Notes: generated from the sequence alone by a model not told the origin. Positions 41,806 to 51,219 are shown, counted from the stretch's first letter. The stretch is 52,573 bases of DNA from Prosthecobacter sp. (GCF_014879935.1 NZ_JACSRD010000178.1:1-52573), one strand, 5' to 3'. Made by a program: numbers and translations.

Positions 41806-43212
41806 ATGCTGTTTGACCGTAGGATGACTGTCTCGTTTCGTACAGCCATGCGGTTCTTCCAACTGTTGCTCTATCTGATACTGGCCGGGCCACTGGCAGC
41901 CTGTTTGTGGGATCGCGACACCATTGCCATGGAAGCCCGAGGGCGGCTGGAGGTCGTTGAGACGATGGTGGGCTGGTTTGATCGTTATCCTTCTGAATAC
42001 TATCAGATGCGCCTGGATCGCGTCAGACGTGAACTCGACACTGAGCCGGCCCGTCTCGACCTTTACGATGACGCTGCCGTGGCCTGTGACCGGCTCGGAA
42101 AGCATGACGAGGCCGTGACGTGGATGGAGAAAAAAGCTGCCGCGATGGCCGGCCTTCCCGGCCAGGAAACTGCTGACCACCGTTACCGCCTGCATGCCAA
42201 CCTCGGCGTGTTTCGCACCCATCAGTGGATCAAGAGCCCTGATCGTGATTCAAACAGTGAGAAACTTGACCTTGCGATCCGGGAGGTGAAATCAGCGCTT
42301 CAAATCAACCCCAACGCCCATTTTGGGCGTGAAAGCGCGCATCTGGGCTTGTTGGAATGGTGGAAGGCCGGCTTGTCGAGCCGCCGGGACCGCGACCCAA
42401 AACTGGATTCAATCGAACTGGCACATGATGGTTTGGCAGGTCATCCAGCAGCCAGCGGTGCATCTCCGAACCAGGGATTTGTGAAAGGAATGTGCGGTTT
42501 GATCCAGATGGGATCGGCACAAGAAAGCGTGGATGTGCATGCATTGGCCGCATGCGGCCTGATCCATGACAGGAGCGCACCAGGAGTTCCGGACGTTCAT
42601 TACCTTCTGAGCTATCTTTCCTGCCTGAGAACCGCCGAATTGATGGCAGAAGGAAAGACGCCTGTGTTTGCCAACGGAAACTTCAGGGCCTGGCTTCGCC
42701 AAGAAACCTATGACGAAGACATCAAGAAGACGCGGAGTGAACAGGAACGACTGGTTCAAACAGCGGAGCTGCTGACTCGCGGACTGAGCATGTGGGGAAG
42801 CCGTGCCAACATGAGCGATCTCACGCGATGGTTTCATCAAGCCCGTCAGGCTGCCAAAGACAGGTTGAACGCCAAAACCACCTTCATGCGCACCCGGCTG
42901 GCCGCAGGACTGCATCCAGACACTCATCCCGAATTCTGGACGGGATGGACGGAGCCAGTAATGCCTGCACTCCCCCTGACAAAACTCGAAGAACGCCTCG
43001 GAGTCTCCCTGGCCGGTTGGCTGAGCGAGGGCAGGAACATCATGGCCGCCATTTTTGCCCTGTTGGCCGCCTCCTGCGTCGTGGCGATATACATCATCGG
43101 CAAGCTAAAAAGAGGCGGTCGATTGCCACACGGGCGACACCTTGACGTCGTCACAAACGTCAGCGACTCGCCCTGCCCGATTCCCGAAGATGCTGCTTCA
43201 AGATCCGCATGA
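41806..43212 (+). CDS. TPR-like membrane lipoprotein, unknown function
   Basis: The frame encodes 468 residues from ATG 41806; ATG 41824 or 41848 are possible and would give a tighter signal peptide (MRFFQLLLYLILAGPLAAC, with lipobox LAAC). The body is helical, with TPR-like pairs near 75-170 (RLDLYDDAAVACDRLGKHDEAV, IREVKSALQINPNAHFG). A second hydrophobic helix lies near the C-terminus (NIMAAIFALLAASCVVAIYII), followed by a basic tail. The combination of a lipobox and a C-terminal helix is odd. Its last 53 bp overlap the end of the convergent hydrolase gene. I do not recognise the family. Confidence 0.6.
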   Translation: MLFDRRMTVSFRTAMRFFQLLLYLILAGPLAACLWDRDTIAMEARGRLEVVETMVGWFDRYPSEYYQMRLDRVRRELDTEPARLDLYDDAAVACDRLGKHDEAVTWMEKKAAAMAGLPGQETADHRYRLHANLGVFRTHQWIKSPDRDSNSEKLDLAIREVKSALQINPNAHFGRESAHLGLLEWWKAGLSSRRDRDPKLDSIELAHDGLAGHPAASGASPNQGFVKGMCGLIQMGSAQESVDVHALAACGLIHDRSAPGVPDVHYLLSYLSCLRTAELMAEGKTPVFANGNFRAWLRQETYDEDIKKTRSEQERLVQTAELLTRGLSMWGSRANMSDLTRWFHQARQAAKDRLNAKTTFMRTRLAAGLHPDTHPEFWTGWTEPVMPALPLTKLEERLGVSLAGWLSEGRNIMAAIFALLAASCVVAIYIIGKLKRGGRLPHGRHLDVVTNVSDSPCPIPEDAASRSA

Positions 43213-44824
43213 TCTCCTGCACGACTTCGGGCCGCTCCACGCAGCCGTGCCAGTAGGGGACGATCTTTTCGGAGGCGGCGGAGTCGAGATGGGCGCTGAC
43301 GTAGGGCACGGCACCATCGGAACCAAGGACGCCATTGTTTTTGCCACGGTCGCCGATGATGGAGTAGTGCTTCACGGGGATGGGCATGCCGTTCAGCCCT
43401 TCCAGACACGGATGGCGCGTGGAAAGCGTGCCCAGGCTCAGAAAGCCATAGAAGCCCCAATCGCGAATCTGGGGTGAAAGGGCGTCCAGATTTCCCGTGA
43501 CGAACTGCTTCATCAGCAACGCGGTGTCCACCGGCAGGCGGATCAGCGAGGACAGGCGGCGCACGATCTTCTTGCCGGCGATGTCGCTGCCGCGATGTGG
43601 CGTGGCGATGAACACGAGCCGCTTCACGTCATGCACAGGCTTGAACTTCAGCGCATGGACGAGCTTCCCGCGCAGCGCATCCGACACATCCAGCTCCTCA
43701 GGCGGCCTGCTGAACACACAATTCCACAGCTTGTCTCCTGGATCGATCACCTGCATGCGGCTGAGCAGCCCGCCCATGCTGTGCCCGACCAGCACCATGC
43801 GCTTCAAGCCGGGATCGTCATGATCCGGGTCAAAGTGCTCCCGCATGGCCAGCAACGAGTCGCGCAGGCGGGCGCTGGACTGCGGAATGCCCAGGGCGGT
43901 GGGATACAGGAAGTACAAAGGCTGATAAGCCGCCCGCAACTCGGGATCGGAACTGATGGCATTGACCGCGTTCAGCCAGATGTGCGGGTCGGACATGAGC
44001 CCGTGCACAAAGACGACCGGAATGCGCCGCGGATCATAGACATCCATGCGGTACAGTTGGCAGTCGGCCAGCGTGCGCTCAGGATAGAGCAGACCGAGCC
44101 AGGCGAACAGCCTCAACGACTTCTTGGAGAGGGCGAGATGCTTTGCCGCGGTGAAATTGGCGGCCAGCAGCCGCTCGTCACCATTCACCTTCACCGTTTC
44201 CACGTTCAGGGCGTTGTGCAGCCGCAACCGGCAGCGCCGCGGAGCCCCGGCACTGTCCGCCGCAGGTTTACCCAGGTCCATCATGGCCGTGAGTGTCAGA
44301 TTGCCCCCGTTCGGCGGCAGGAATGGCTGCTCCCTTCGGCTGCGCTTGGTGCGGAGGATATGTCCGACGACAGGAATGCCCACTCCCGGCCGGGCGGAAA
44401 GGGTGTCGGTCCCCCGGGGCTTCACGCGCGAGGGGAAAATGATCTGGTCGATCTGCGAAGGCGAAACCTCCCGGTGCGGATCCGCCTTCCCATCGAACTC
44501 AATGACGAATGACTGCCGCCTGCCCGCAAACACCGCCCCACTCTGCCAGTAACGCGGGCTCTGATCCTCATCCCAGTCGTGAAGAAAGGCGGCCAGCGCA
44601 CGGTCGTAGCGGTCCTGCGCCTTGCGCCGGTCGGTGATCCGCCCGCGCTGCATGCCATCCCATCCTGCTGCCATTTCCTCCAGCAGCGCCGCCAGATGCA
44701 GCCGCTCACGGTTTGAAAGCTCCGTCTCCGGCCGCAGGGCCTGAAACTCCTGCAATGATCCGCAGGACGACAGACAGACACAGGCAGTGGCTGTCAGCAG
44801 GCGGATCACGCTCGCCACACTCAT
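43160..44824 (-). CDS. Alpha/beta hydrolase lipoprotein (lipase/PGAP1-like)
   Basis: The product has 554 residues. A lipobox LSSC gives Cys21. After a roughly 230-residue unique N-terminal region, VVFVHGLMSDPHIW starts the hydrolase fold, GHSMGG (about 345) is the nucleophile elbow, and IATPHRGSDIA follows as in lipases. It probably cleaves a lipid or peptide ester at the membrane. Its ATG shares a base with the stop of the DUF1080 gene (TAATG), so the two are coupled. Its 3' end overlaps the convergent TPR-like gene by 53 bp. Confidence 0.82.
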   Translation of the reverse strand: MSVASVIRLLTATACVCLSSCGSLQEFQALRPETELSNRERLHLAALLEEMAAGWDGMQRGRITDRRKAQDRYDRALAAFLHDWDEDQSPRYWQSGAVFAGRRQSFVIEFDGKADPHREVSPSQIDQIIFPSRVKPRGTDTLSARPGVGIPVVGHILRTKRSRREQPFLPPNGGNLTLTAMMDLGKPAADSAGAPRRCRLRLHNALNVETVKVNGDERLLAANFTAAKHLALSKKSLRLFAWLGLLYPERTLADCQLYRMDVYDPRRIPVVFVHGLMSDPHIWLNAVNAISSDPELRAAYQPLYFLYPTALGIPQSSARLRDSLLAMREHFDPDHDDPGLKRMVLVGHSMGGLLSRMQVIDPGDKLWNCVFSRPPEELDVSDALRGKLVHALKFKPVHDVKRLVFIATPHRGSDIAGKKIVRRLSSLIRLPVDTALLMKQFVTGNLDALSPQIRDWGFYGFLSLGTLSTRHPCLEGLNGMPIPVKHYSIIGDRGKNNGVLGSDGAVPYVSAHLDSAASEKIVPYWHGCVERPEVVQEIMRILKQHLRESGRASR

Positions 44825-45480
44825 TATTTTTTCTCCACCACCGGCGTCAGCTTCACATTGCGGATGGCCGCCATGGTATTGAAGGTCGTGAGGGACATGG
44901 GCAGGTAGTTTTCGATCGGCCCGGGACGCACGCCGACTTTCTTGCCTTCGATGTCCTCGTCGATGACCTGCTTGTCATCCACCCAGGCGCTGAGTTTCGT
45001 CGGCGTCACGCGCAGCTTGATGGTGTACCACTGGTCGTCCTTGTAGCGCTGAAAGCTGGAGGTGTTGTTCTCCGACGCATCGAGGTTGTCGATGGAGGAG
45101 ATGCCGGTCACGCTGCCGCCCCAACCGCCGCAGATCAGCGTGGCGCAGGTTTTCAGATCGCCCACAGGAAAGGTCAGCCCGACGAAGAAGTCCACGCCCT
45201 GGAGGCGCTTCGCCTCGAGCGTGATCTCGTAGTTGGTCATTGGCAGCGTGGCAGCCTTCTTGTAAATGGCACCGCTCACGCTCTCCCCCTGATTGATGAT
45301 CATGAGGCCTCCCTCCAGTTCCACCATGCCGCTGCCGCCGATGTCCACGGACTCCCAGTCGTCGAGCGATTTGCCGTTGAACAGCACGATCTCCTTCGGC
45401 GCTTCAGCGGCGGGCTTCGCTTCATCAGCGGCAAAGGCGGCTCCGATCAACAGCAGGGCGGGCAGAAGCAGTCGTTTCAT
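44824..45480 (-). CDS. Secreted DUF1080/LamG-like protein
   Basis: From ATG 45480 the product has 218 residues, with a signal peptide (MKRLLLPALLLIGAAFA). The DUF1080 opening is KEIVLFNGKSLDDWESVD, followed by GGLMIINQGE, YEITLEAKRLQGVDFFVGL and a closing AAIRNVKLTP strand. It likely binds or cleaves an oligosaccharide outside the cytoplasm. The stop overlaps the next gene's start by one base, so it is co-translated with the lipase-like lipoprotein. Divergent from gntK. Confidence 0.85.
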   Translation of the reverse strand: MKRLLLPALLLIGAAFAADEAKPAAEAPKEIVLFNGKSLDDWESVDIGGSGMVELEGGLMIINQGESVSGAIYKKAATLPMTNYEITLEAKRLQGVDFFVGLTFPVGDLKTCATLICGGWGGSVTGISSIDNLDASENNTSSFQRYKDDQWYTIKLRVTPTKLSAWVDDKQVIDEDIEGKKVGVRPGPIENYLPMSLTTFNTMAAIRNVKLTPVVEKK

Positions 45481-45595
45481 GGTAAGGCCGCCCATCCTCC
45501 ATGACGCCGGACAAACGTCAAGCCGCACGATCAGCAGCGGATTTGGCAGGCGGCCCGGTCTGCAGTAAATCCATCATCCCTTCCCTTTCCCACCC

Positions 45596-46102
45596 GTGCT
45601 CCACCCCGATCTCAAGACCATCATCATCATGGGCGTCTCCGGCGCCGGCAAATCCGTCATCGGCAGCCTGCTCGCCGCGAAACTCGACGCTGTCTTTGAG
45701 GATGGCGACGACTTTCACCCGCCCGAGAACAAGGCCAAGATGTCCTCCGGCACGCCGCTGACGGACGACGACCGCTGGCCCTGGTATGCGGTGCTCCGCC
45801 AACGCATCGAGGACATGCGCCACGCCACGCCGATCTACATTCTGGCCTGCTCTGCGCTCAAACCCATCTACCGGGACAAGCTCCGTGCCCACGACGCGCC
45901 TGAAACCCTTCGCTTTGTGCTGTTGGACGGCACGCGAGAGATCATCACGGCCCGCCTCGCCGGGCGGAAAGGTCATTTCATGCCTCCGAGCCTGCTCGAC
46001 AGCCAGCTCGCCACGCTGGATCCGACCCCCGATCTCATCCGCGTTCCCATCGACGGCAGGCCCGAGGAGATCGTGGCCGACATTCTGCAAAAACTCGCCT
46101 GA
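45596..46102 (+). CDS. gntK: Gluconokinase
   Basis: From GTG 45596 the product has 168 residues, the normal size. Walker A is GVSGAGKS (13-20). The family segments FEDGDDFHPPENKAKMSSGTPL, DDRWPW and GRKGHFMPPSLLDSQLATL are all present. It phosphorylates D-gluconate to 6-phosphogluconate. The next ATG (45629) lies directly before the P-loop and would remove the first strand, so GTG is preferred. Gluconate use fits the sugar-acid theme seen in the KDG-kinase-like gene. Confidence 0.93.
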   Translation: MLHPDLKTIIIMGVSGAGKSVIGSLLAAKLDAVFEDGDDFHPPENKAKMSSGTPLTDDDRWPWYAVLRQRIEDMRHATPIYILACSALKPIYRDKLRAHDAPETLRFVLLDGTREIITARLAGRKGHFMPPSLLDSQLATLDPTPDLIRVPIDGRPEEIVADILQKLA

Positions 46103-46202
46103 GCACACGAGCCAGACCCGGGTTCACGCCCTGCGGTGCGGCACCGCACAGCTTCGAGGCCCTTCTTGCATAACTTCCCGGCCTGTTTATCAGCCACCCG
46201 TC

Positions 46203-46940
46203 ATGTCCGACCTCAAACTCCTCATCACTGGCTGCAAAGGCCGCATGGGCCAGGCCATCATCCGTGCCGCCGAATCTCAAAACGTGCCCGTCGCCGCCAC
46301 CATCGACGTGGGCGACGCCCTGTCCCCTGCCCTCGCCAAAGCCGATGCCGTGATCGACTTCACCTCGCATCACTTCACCGACGAACTGCTGGCCGAATGC
46401 CTCAAGCAGCAGAAGAGCATGGTCATCGGCACGACCGGTCACACGAACGAGCAGCTTGCCGCCATTCGCGAAGCCGCAAAGACATTGCCCATCGTCTTCG
46501 CCTCCAATTACAGCGTCGGCGTGAACACGTTGTTCTGGCTCACTCGCAAAGCCACGGAACTCCTCGGCCCTGATTTCGATCTCGAAGTGATCGAAATGCA
46601 TCACCGCATGAAAAAGGACTCGCCCAGCGGCACCGCACGCACGCTGGTGGAGATCCTGGCGGACGCCCGCGGCCTCGAATACGACAAGGATTGCCGCCAC
46701 GGCCGCTTCGGCGACGTCGGCGCCCGCACGCCGAAGGAAATCGGCGTCCACGCCCTGCGCGGCGGCGATGTCGTCGGTGATCACACCGTCGTCTTTGCCA
46801 ATGTCGGCGAACGCGTCGAACTCACGCACAAAGCCAGCAGCCGTGACACCTTCGCCAACGGCTCCGTCCGTGCCGCCAGATGGCTCGTCGGCAAACCGGC
46901 CGGCCTTTATGACATGCAGGACGTCCTGGGCCTGAAGTAA
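46203..46940 (+). CDS. dapB: 4-hydroxy-tetrahydrodipicolinate reductase
   Basis: The product has 245 residues from ATG 46203. The Rossmann loop GCKGRMGQAI starts at residue 10, IGTTGHTNEQ and ASNYSVGVN follow, and the signature EMHHRMKKDSPSGTA holds the catalytic His-His and Lys. DapB reduces the dipicolinate precursor with NAD(P)H in lysine and diaminopimelate synthesis. It is followed after 12 bp by folK, so the two probably form an operon. Confidence 0.96.
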   Translation: MSDLKLLITGCKGRMGQAIIRAAESQNVPVAATIDVGDALSPALAKADAVIDFTSHHFTDELLAECLKQQKSMVIGTTGHTNEQLAAIREAAKTLPIVFASNYSVGVNTLFWLTRKATELLGPDFDLEVIEMHHRMKKDSPSGTARTLVEILADARGLEYDKDCRHGRFGDVGARTPKEIGVHALRGGDVVGDHTVVFANVGERVELTHKASSRDTFANGSVRAARWLVGKPAGLYDMQDVLGLK

Positions 46941-46952
46941 CCCGCCCCTCGC

Positions 46953-47417
46953 ATGCGTTTCGGCATCGCTCTCGGCTCGAATCTCGGTGATCGCGCCGAA
47001 AACCTCCGGCTCGGCATCGAACGGCTGCTCGCACGGGTTCCAGACGTGGTTTTGAGCGCCAGTGCTCCTGTTTACGAAACGGAGCCGGTCGATTGCGCCC
47101 CGGGAACGCAGGCGTTCTTGAACACGGTGATCGAACTGGAGGCCCCCTGCAGCCCGCAGGAGCTGCACCAGCACCTGAAGGCCGTCGAATCAGCGCTGGG
47201 CCGACCGGAGCAGCGCGAGCGCAACTCCCCACGCACCCTCGATCTCGATCTGCTCTATGCCGACGATGTGGTGAGCGATGATCCCGTGCTCATCCTGCCT
47301 CATCCACGCCTGCACCTTCGTCGTTTCGTTTTGCAGCCGCTCGCCGACATCCGGCCCGACCTGGTGCTGCCGAGGCAGACGCTCACTGTCGCCGAACTGC
47401 TGGCCCAACTGCCGTAG
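46953..47417 (+). CDS. folK: 2-amino-4-hydroxy-6-hydroxymethyldihydropteridine pyrophosphokinase
   Basis: The product has 154 residues, as usual for HPPK. GIALGSNLGDR (4-14), YETEPV (about 47), QAFLNTVIEL and the signature RERNSPRTLDLDLLY with HPRLHLRRFVLQPL near the end are all conserved. It transfers pyrophosphate from ATP in folate synthesis. It follows dapB by 12 bp. The nested-palindrome repeat begins right at its stop codon. Confidence 0.95.
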   Translation: MRFGIALGSNLGDRAENLRLGIERLLARVPDVVLSASAPVYETEPVDCAPGTQAFLNTVIELEAPCSPQELHQHLKAVESALGRPEQRERNSPRTLDLDLLYADDVVSDDPVLILPHPRLHLRRFVLQPLADIRPDLVLPRQTLTVAELLAQLP

Positions 47418-47735
47418 GGCGGATGTGTTCGGCGCATTTGACGCCGCGATCATCCAGATCTCCGTCCGCCGAACTATCCGGCTCTGAGAACGCCCGCGAC
47501 CGGATAGTTTGGCGAAGTGAGCCCAAGGCGAAACACGTCACCATCGCCAAACACATCCGGCTTACAAACTCGACACGCCCTGCGTAGGCCGGATGTGTTC
47601 GGCGCATATGACGCCGCGACCATTCCAATCGCCCTTCGCCGAACTATCCGGCTTTAGAGCGCCCGCAGCCGGATAGTTTGGCGAAGACAGTCCTGCCTGT
47701 GACGGTGTCATTCCCGCCAAACACATCCGGCCTCC
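47414..47735. repeat. Two tandem nested-palindrome elements (about 150 bp each)
   Basis: Copy 1 spans about 47414-47564 and copy 2 about 47583-47735. In each, outer arms (GGATGTGTTCGGCG with CGCCAAACACATCC: 47421-47434/47545-47558 and 47591-47604/47715-47728) enclose inner arms (CGCCGAACTATCCGGC with its near-complement: 47467-47482/47499-47514 and 47637-47652/47668-47683). The copies share long stretches but differ in the centres, so they form two cruciform-capable units in a row. No reading frame of note. Confidence 0.85.
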
Positions 47736-47791
47736 GAGAATGCGTTACACGCTTGTCCGGCGGGAAAAGCGATGCTTCTTGGCACCCACGC

Positions 47792-48550
47792 ATGACTGCT
47801 GCCGCCCCACCTATTGCCGCCCCTGGACGCTGGATTCGCTTCGCACTGGTGATGCTGCCACTCGGCACAATCCTGCTCGGCATCGCCAGCTTTGGCATCT
47901 GGCAGTGGAAGAAGGAACGTGCGGCAGACCGCTCGTTCAAATACGCGATGGCTTTGCGGCGGCCGATCACGATCGCGGGCATCGAGCGTCACGCGACGAT
48001 CATCCGCGAGGCGCTGGCGAAGCCGGACTGGCATCAAAGCATCCCCGGCTATCTCGAATCAACGATGGGCGCGGAAAACATGGGCTACACGGTGCGGAGA
48101 ACGCGTCTCGGCGGCGATCAGTCGGATATCGACGCGGAACTCACCGGAAAAACGCGACCGCGTGAGATCGTGATGGCGCTGGCCCTTTATGACGGCGATC
48201 CGACGCGCTTCATCCGGACCTCGCAGGCCATCGCGGAACTCATGAGCATCGCTCACGAGCTCACAGGAGAATCCGTGGCGCGAGGGTTGCGTTTTGCAGT
48301 CATTCCAACCACGGACGAAGCACTCACTCAGATGAAGGAAGGCTTCCGCCGCGATGACGAGCGGCTGATGCACCTCTTTGTCCTGGGATCACCGGATGCG
48401 AATCAACTGGCGCGTGTCACCGCGGCGCTGGAAACCGCCTCCAAAGGCACACGCGTCGTCACACGCCAAGCCACCTCCACAGCGCAGGAAACGCTGCAAT
48501 CCGCCCACGAACTCAAAGCGCTGCTGCTACAAGCGGCCGAACGGCCATGA
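47792..48550 (+). CDS. Membrane-anchored hypothetical protein
   Basis: From ATG 47792 the product has 252 residues. A single N-terminal helix (IRFALVMLPLGTILLGIASFGIW) is preceded by a Pro/Ala tail, so most of the protein faces the periplasm. The rest is a mixed alpha/beta domain with MGYTVRRTRLGG (about 95) and LALYDGDPTRFIRTSQAIAELMSIAHEL. The latter recalls the M28 peptidase surroundings, but no metal-binding His/Asp set is visible. Its TGA overlaps the nnr start by ATGA, so translation is coupled. Family not recognised. Confidence 0.7.
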   Translation: MTAAAPPIAAPGRWIRFALVMLPLGTILLGIASFGIWQWKKERAADRSFKYAMALRRPITIAGIERHATIIREALAKPDWHQSIPGYLESTMGAENMGYTVRRTRLGGDQSDIDAELTGKTRPREIVMALALYDGDPTRFIRTSQAIAELMSIAHELTGESVARGLRFAVIPTTDEALTQMKEGFRRDDERLMHLFVLGSPDANQLARVTAALETASKGTRVVTRQATSTAQETLQSAHELKALLLQAAERP

Positions 48551-50052
48551 TCGTCACCTGCCGCCAGATGCAGCAATGCGAGGAAGCCGCGTTCGCCCGC
48601 GGCGTGAGCGCGGCGGCATTGATGGAGGAGGCAGGACGCGGCATCGCCGCTGTGGTTCGGCAGTTTGCGCCACGACCGGGGTCTCTGGTGCTGTTTCTTG
48701 GCAAAGGAAACAACGCGGGGGATGCGCTGGTGGCAGCCCGTGAACTCGTGGCCGACGGCTGGCAACTGCACGCGCGGCTTTCCTCGCCCCCGGAAGCCAT
48801 GAAGGACCTGCCGCGCCGTCATTTCGCCGCCATTCGCAGTCATGTGCGGGTGATCGACGACGCGACCACTTTCAGCTTCGCTCCTGGTCCCATCGTCAGT
48901 CTGGACGGATTGCTCGGAATCGGCGCTCAAGGGCCGCTGAAACCCGAGCTGCAGGCCCTGGCGCGCGAGATGAACACGCTCCGTGCGCAGAAGCATGCGA
49001 TCACCATCGCGATGGACATTCCCTCCGGCTTTGATGGCGATCACGGTGACGCCTGTGAAGATGCCGTGGAGGCGGATGTGACTGCTGTGGTGGCGCAGAT
49101 CAAAACGGGACTGCTGGAGGATGGCGCTGAGCGCTGCGTGGGACGCATTGCGCTCGTCCCGCTACCGGAACTGGCCACTTGCGAGGGAGATGCGACCGCT
49201 CTGCCGCTCACTCCTCCGCTCTTGCGTTCCTGGCTGCCACGCCGCCCGTACGACATGCACAAGGGCGAGGCTGGACGCATCGGCATCATGGCCGGATCAC
49301 GCGGATTCCTCGGCGCGGCGGACCTGGCCTGCCGCGGAGCGATTCGTGCAGGCGCCGGGCTCGTCACCTTGCTGGTAAAAGAAGACGTCTATCCACTGAT
49401 CGCCCCGCGTGTGCCGGCAGAGGTGATGGTGAAGCCGATCGATGATTACCGCGATGTGCTGGAGATGCGCTTCGATGCCCTGGCGATCGGGCCGGGCCTG
49501 GGTTTTGAGCATGAGAAGGAAGTGATCGAGGTTCTGAAGCAGTCGAAGACGCCGACCATCGTGGACGCGGACGCGCTGACGATGCTGGCGCAGAATCCTC
49601 ACATCCTGGACAAGACAGCCAGTCTGGCACGTCTCCTCACGCCGCATCCGGGTGAACTGGACCGGCTGCTGCGCAACTTCCCCGGCTGGCACGGCATGAG
49701 CCGCCGCAATGTGACCGAGGCGCTCACCGAACCCGCCTCCGGACGGACACTGCTGCTGAAGGGTGCACGAACGGTCATCGCGACACGCGGTCAGCCGACG
49801 CTTTTCAACACCACCGGGCACCCTGGCATGGCCAGCGGCGGCATGGGAGACGTTTTGACCGGTGTCTGCGCCACCTTTGCCGCGCAAGACCTCCCTTTGC
49901 ATCATGCCGCCGGCCTCTCCTCATGGTTGTGCGGTCGTGCGGCCGAAATCGCGATCACCGGCGAAGAAACGGCCGCGGAATCGCTGTGTGCCGGTGACGT
50001 GGCAGCGAACCTCGGCGCTGCTTTGCTTGATTTGAAACGTGGCTGTTCCTAA
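48547..50052 (+). CDS. nnr: Bifunctional NAD(P)H-hydrate epimerase / dehydratase
   Basis: The product has 501 residues. The N-terminal epimerase has LGKGNNAGDALVAAR (51-65) and AMDIPSGFDGD. The C-terminal ADP-dependent dehydratase has RPYDMHKGEAGRIGIMAGS, DADAL (about 340) and HPGMASGGMGDVLTG (about 424-438). It repairs damaged NADHX and NADPHX. The epimerase loop is usually GNNGGDG; here two positions are Ala, possibly reducing activity. It overlaps both neighbours (47792 gene by ATGA, yjbQ by 14 bp if GTG 50039 is used). Confidence 0.94.
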   Translation: MIVTCRQMQQCEEAAFARGVSAAALMEEAGRGIAAVVRQFAPRPGSLVLFLGKGNNAGDALVAARELVADGWQLHARLSSPPEAMKDLPRRHFAAIRSHVRVIDDATTFSFAPGPIVSLDGLLGIGAQGPLKPELQALAREMNTLRAQKHAITIAMDIPSGFDGDHGDACEDAVEADVTAVVAQIKTGLLEDGAERCVGRIALVPLPELATCEGDATALPLTPPLLRSWLPRRPYDMHKGEAGRIGIMAGSRGFLGAADLACRGAIRAGAGLVTLLVKEDVYPLIAPRVPAEVMVKPIDDYRDVLEMRFDALAIGPGLGFEHEKEVIEVLKQSKTPTIVDADALTMLAQNPHILDKTASLARLLTPHPGELDRLLRNFPGWHGMSRRNVTEALTEPASGRTLLLKGARTVIATRGQPTLFNTTGHPGMASGGMGDVLTGVCATFAAQDLPLHHAAGLSSWLCGRAAEIAITGEETAAESLCAGDVAANLGAALLDLKRGCS

Positions 50053-50059
50053 ATGCCGC

Positions 50060-50479
50060 ATGGCCGCGCACGCTGACGAGTTTTCCATCCCCACGCGGGG
50101 CAAAGGGACCTACGAAATCACAGATCGCTGCCAGCAGATCGTGCGCAGCAGCGGCATCAAAACCGGAACAGCGACCGTCTTCGTCCAGCACACCAGCGCC
50201 AGCCTGGTGATCTTCGAGAATGCCGATCCATCCGCCCGCACGGATTTGCACAGCTTCTTCGATCACCTGGTGCCCGAAGACACACCTTACTTCGTGCACA
50301 CCTATGAAGGTGCGGACGACATGCCCAGCCATCTGCGCATGGCCTTGACGCGAACCTCGGAGGTGATTCCCGTCGTCAATGGCCGCCTGGCACTCGGCAC
50401 GTGGCAGGGCATCTTCCTTTTCGAACATCGCCGGGCACCGCACACGCGAAGCATCGTCGTCAGCGTGGTGGGAGAGTAG
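50060..50479 (+). CDS. yjbQ: YjbQ-family protein (UPF0047)
   Basis: From ATG 50060 the product has 139 residues; a GTG at 50039 would overlap nnr. YjbQ hallmarks are VQHTSASLVIFENADPS (about 48-64), VPEDTPYFVHTYEGADDMPSHL, and the closing LGTWQGIFLFEHR. The fold is a trimer with a metal and phosphate site; a thiamine-phosphate synthase activity has been proposed for relatives, not established here. It follows nnr by 7 bp and is probably in its operon. Confidence 0.9.
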   Translation: MAAHADEFSIPTRGKGTYEITDRCQQIVRSSGIKTGTATVFVQHTSASLVIFENADPSARTDLHSFFDHLVPEDTPYFVHTYEGADDMPSHLRMALTRTSEVIPVVNGRLALGTWQGIFLFEHRRAPHTRSIVVSVVGE

Positions 50480-50524
50480 CCCGGCACGCTTGACACGTTT
50501 GCAGGCGTTTCGTATGAGCGTGCC

Positions 50525-51202
50525 ATGCGTTTTTCCTGCCTGCTTTTCTCAATGCCAGCCCTTTTCCTTCTGAACTCGTGCGCGGCCAACCGCTTCTATG
50601 CGCGAGTGGATGGCACGGGTGTGATCAAGGGGCATCCCTGCGTCGAATGGAAGCAGCCGGACAAGTTTGTGTATGTGAGGAACAAGAATCCCGACTTCTG
50701 CTTCACGCGTCCGAACGGCGAAAAGATCCAGCCTGGCAGCATCGAGACCGACGGAGGCAGCATTCCACGCTTCCTGTGGTCACAGCGGAGCTACTCGCCA
50801 TGGACCTACGCCCCCGCCTACCTCGTGCATGACTGGCTTTACGAGGCACACCGTCGGAAAGTCCCGGCAGGCACCGATCCGAAGGGCAACCAGCTCTTCT
50901 ACACCAAGGAACAGGCGGACTGGATCATGGCGGAGATCATCAAGAGCCAGATGGAGCAGCCGACGTTTGACACAGCCAAGTCTCCCACTCATCTGAGGCG
51001 GATCTACTGGGCGGTGAGCAAGTTCGGCAAAACAGCGTGGAATGGCGAGGCCCACCTGGTCGAAGAGGAGGCCGTTCCGACGATGATCACCGAGACACTG
51101 AAGAATCTGCCGCTGCTCCCGGCACTCGGATCGATCAAGAACGAACTGACGCCAGTGCCGGAAAAGCCTGCCATGCAGGGCACGCGCACTTACAAGGAGT
51201 GA
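50525..51202 (+). CDS. DUF1353 lipoprotein
   Basis: The product has 225 residues. A lipobox LNSC gives Cys19. The DUF1353 core is IETDGGSIPRFLW, then YAPAYLVHDWLYEAHR, with a conserved His-Asp pair (HDW). DUF1353 domains are also known from phage and outer-membrane contexts, and I cannot assign a reaction. It stands alone, 45 bp after yjbQ, and convergent with the DUF971 gene. Confidence 0.85.
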   Translation: MRFSCLLFSMPALFLLNSCAANRFYARVDGTGVIKGHPCVEWKQPDKFVYVRNKNPDFCFTRPNGEKIQPGSIETDGGSIPRFLWSQRSYSPWTYAPAYLVHDWLYEAHRRKVPAGTDPKGNQLFYTKEQADWIMAEIIKSQMEQPTFDTAKSPTHLRRIYWAVSKFGKTAWNGEAHLVEEEAVPTMITETLKNLPLLPALGSIKNELTPVPEKPAMQGTRTYKE

Positions 51203-51219
51203 CCGCACGGAAGGTGCGC

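Noticed and set aside
47414..47735. Small coding genes in the repeat region
   Set aside because: Open frames are short and shift between the two copies, whereas the inverted arms are conserved.
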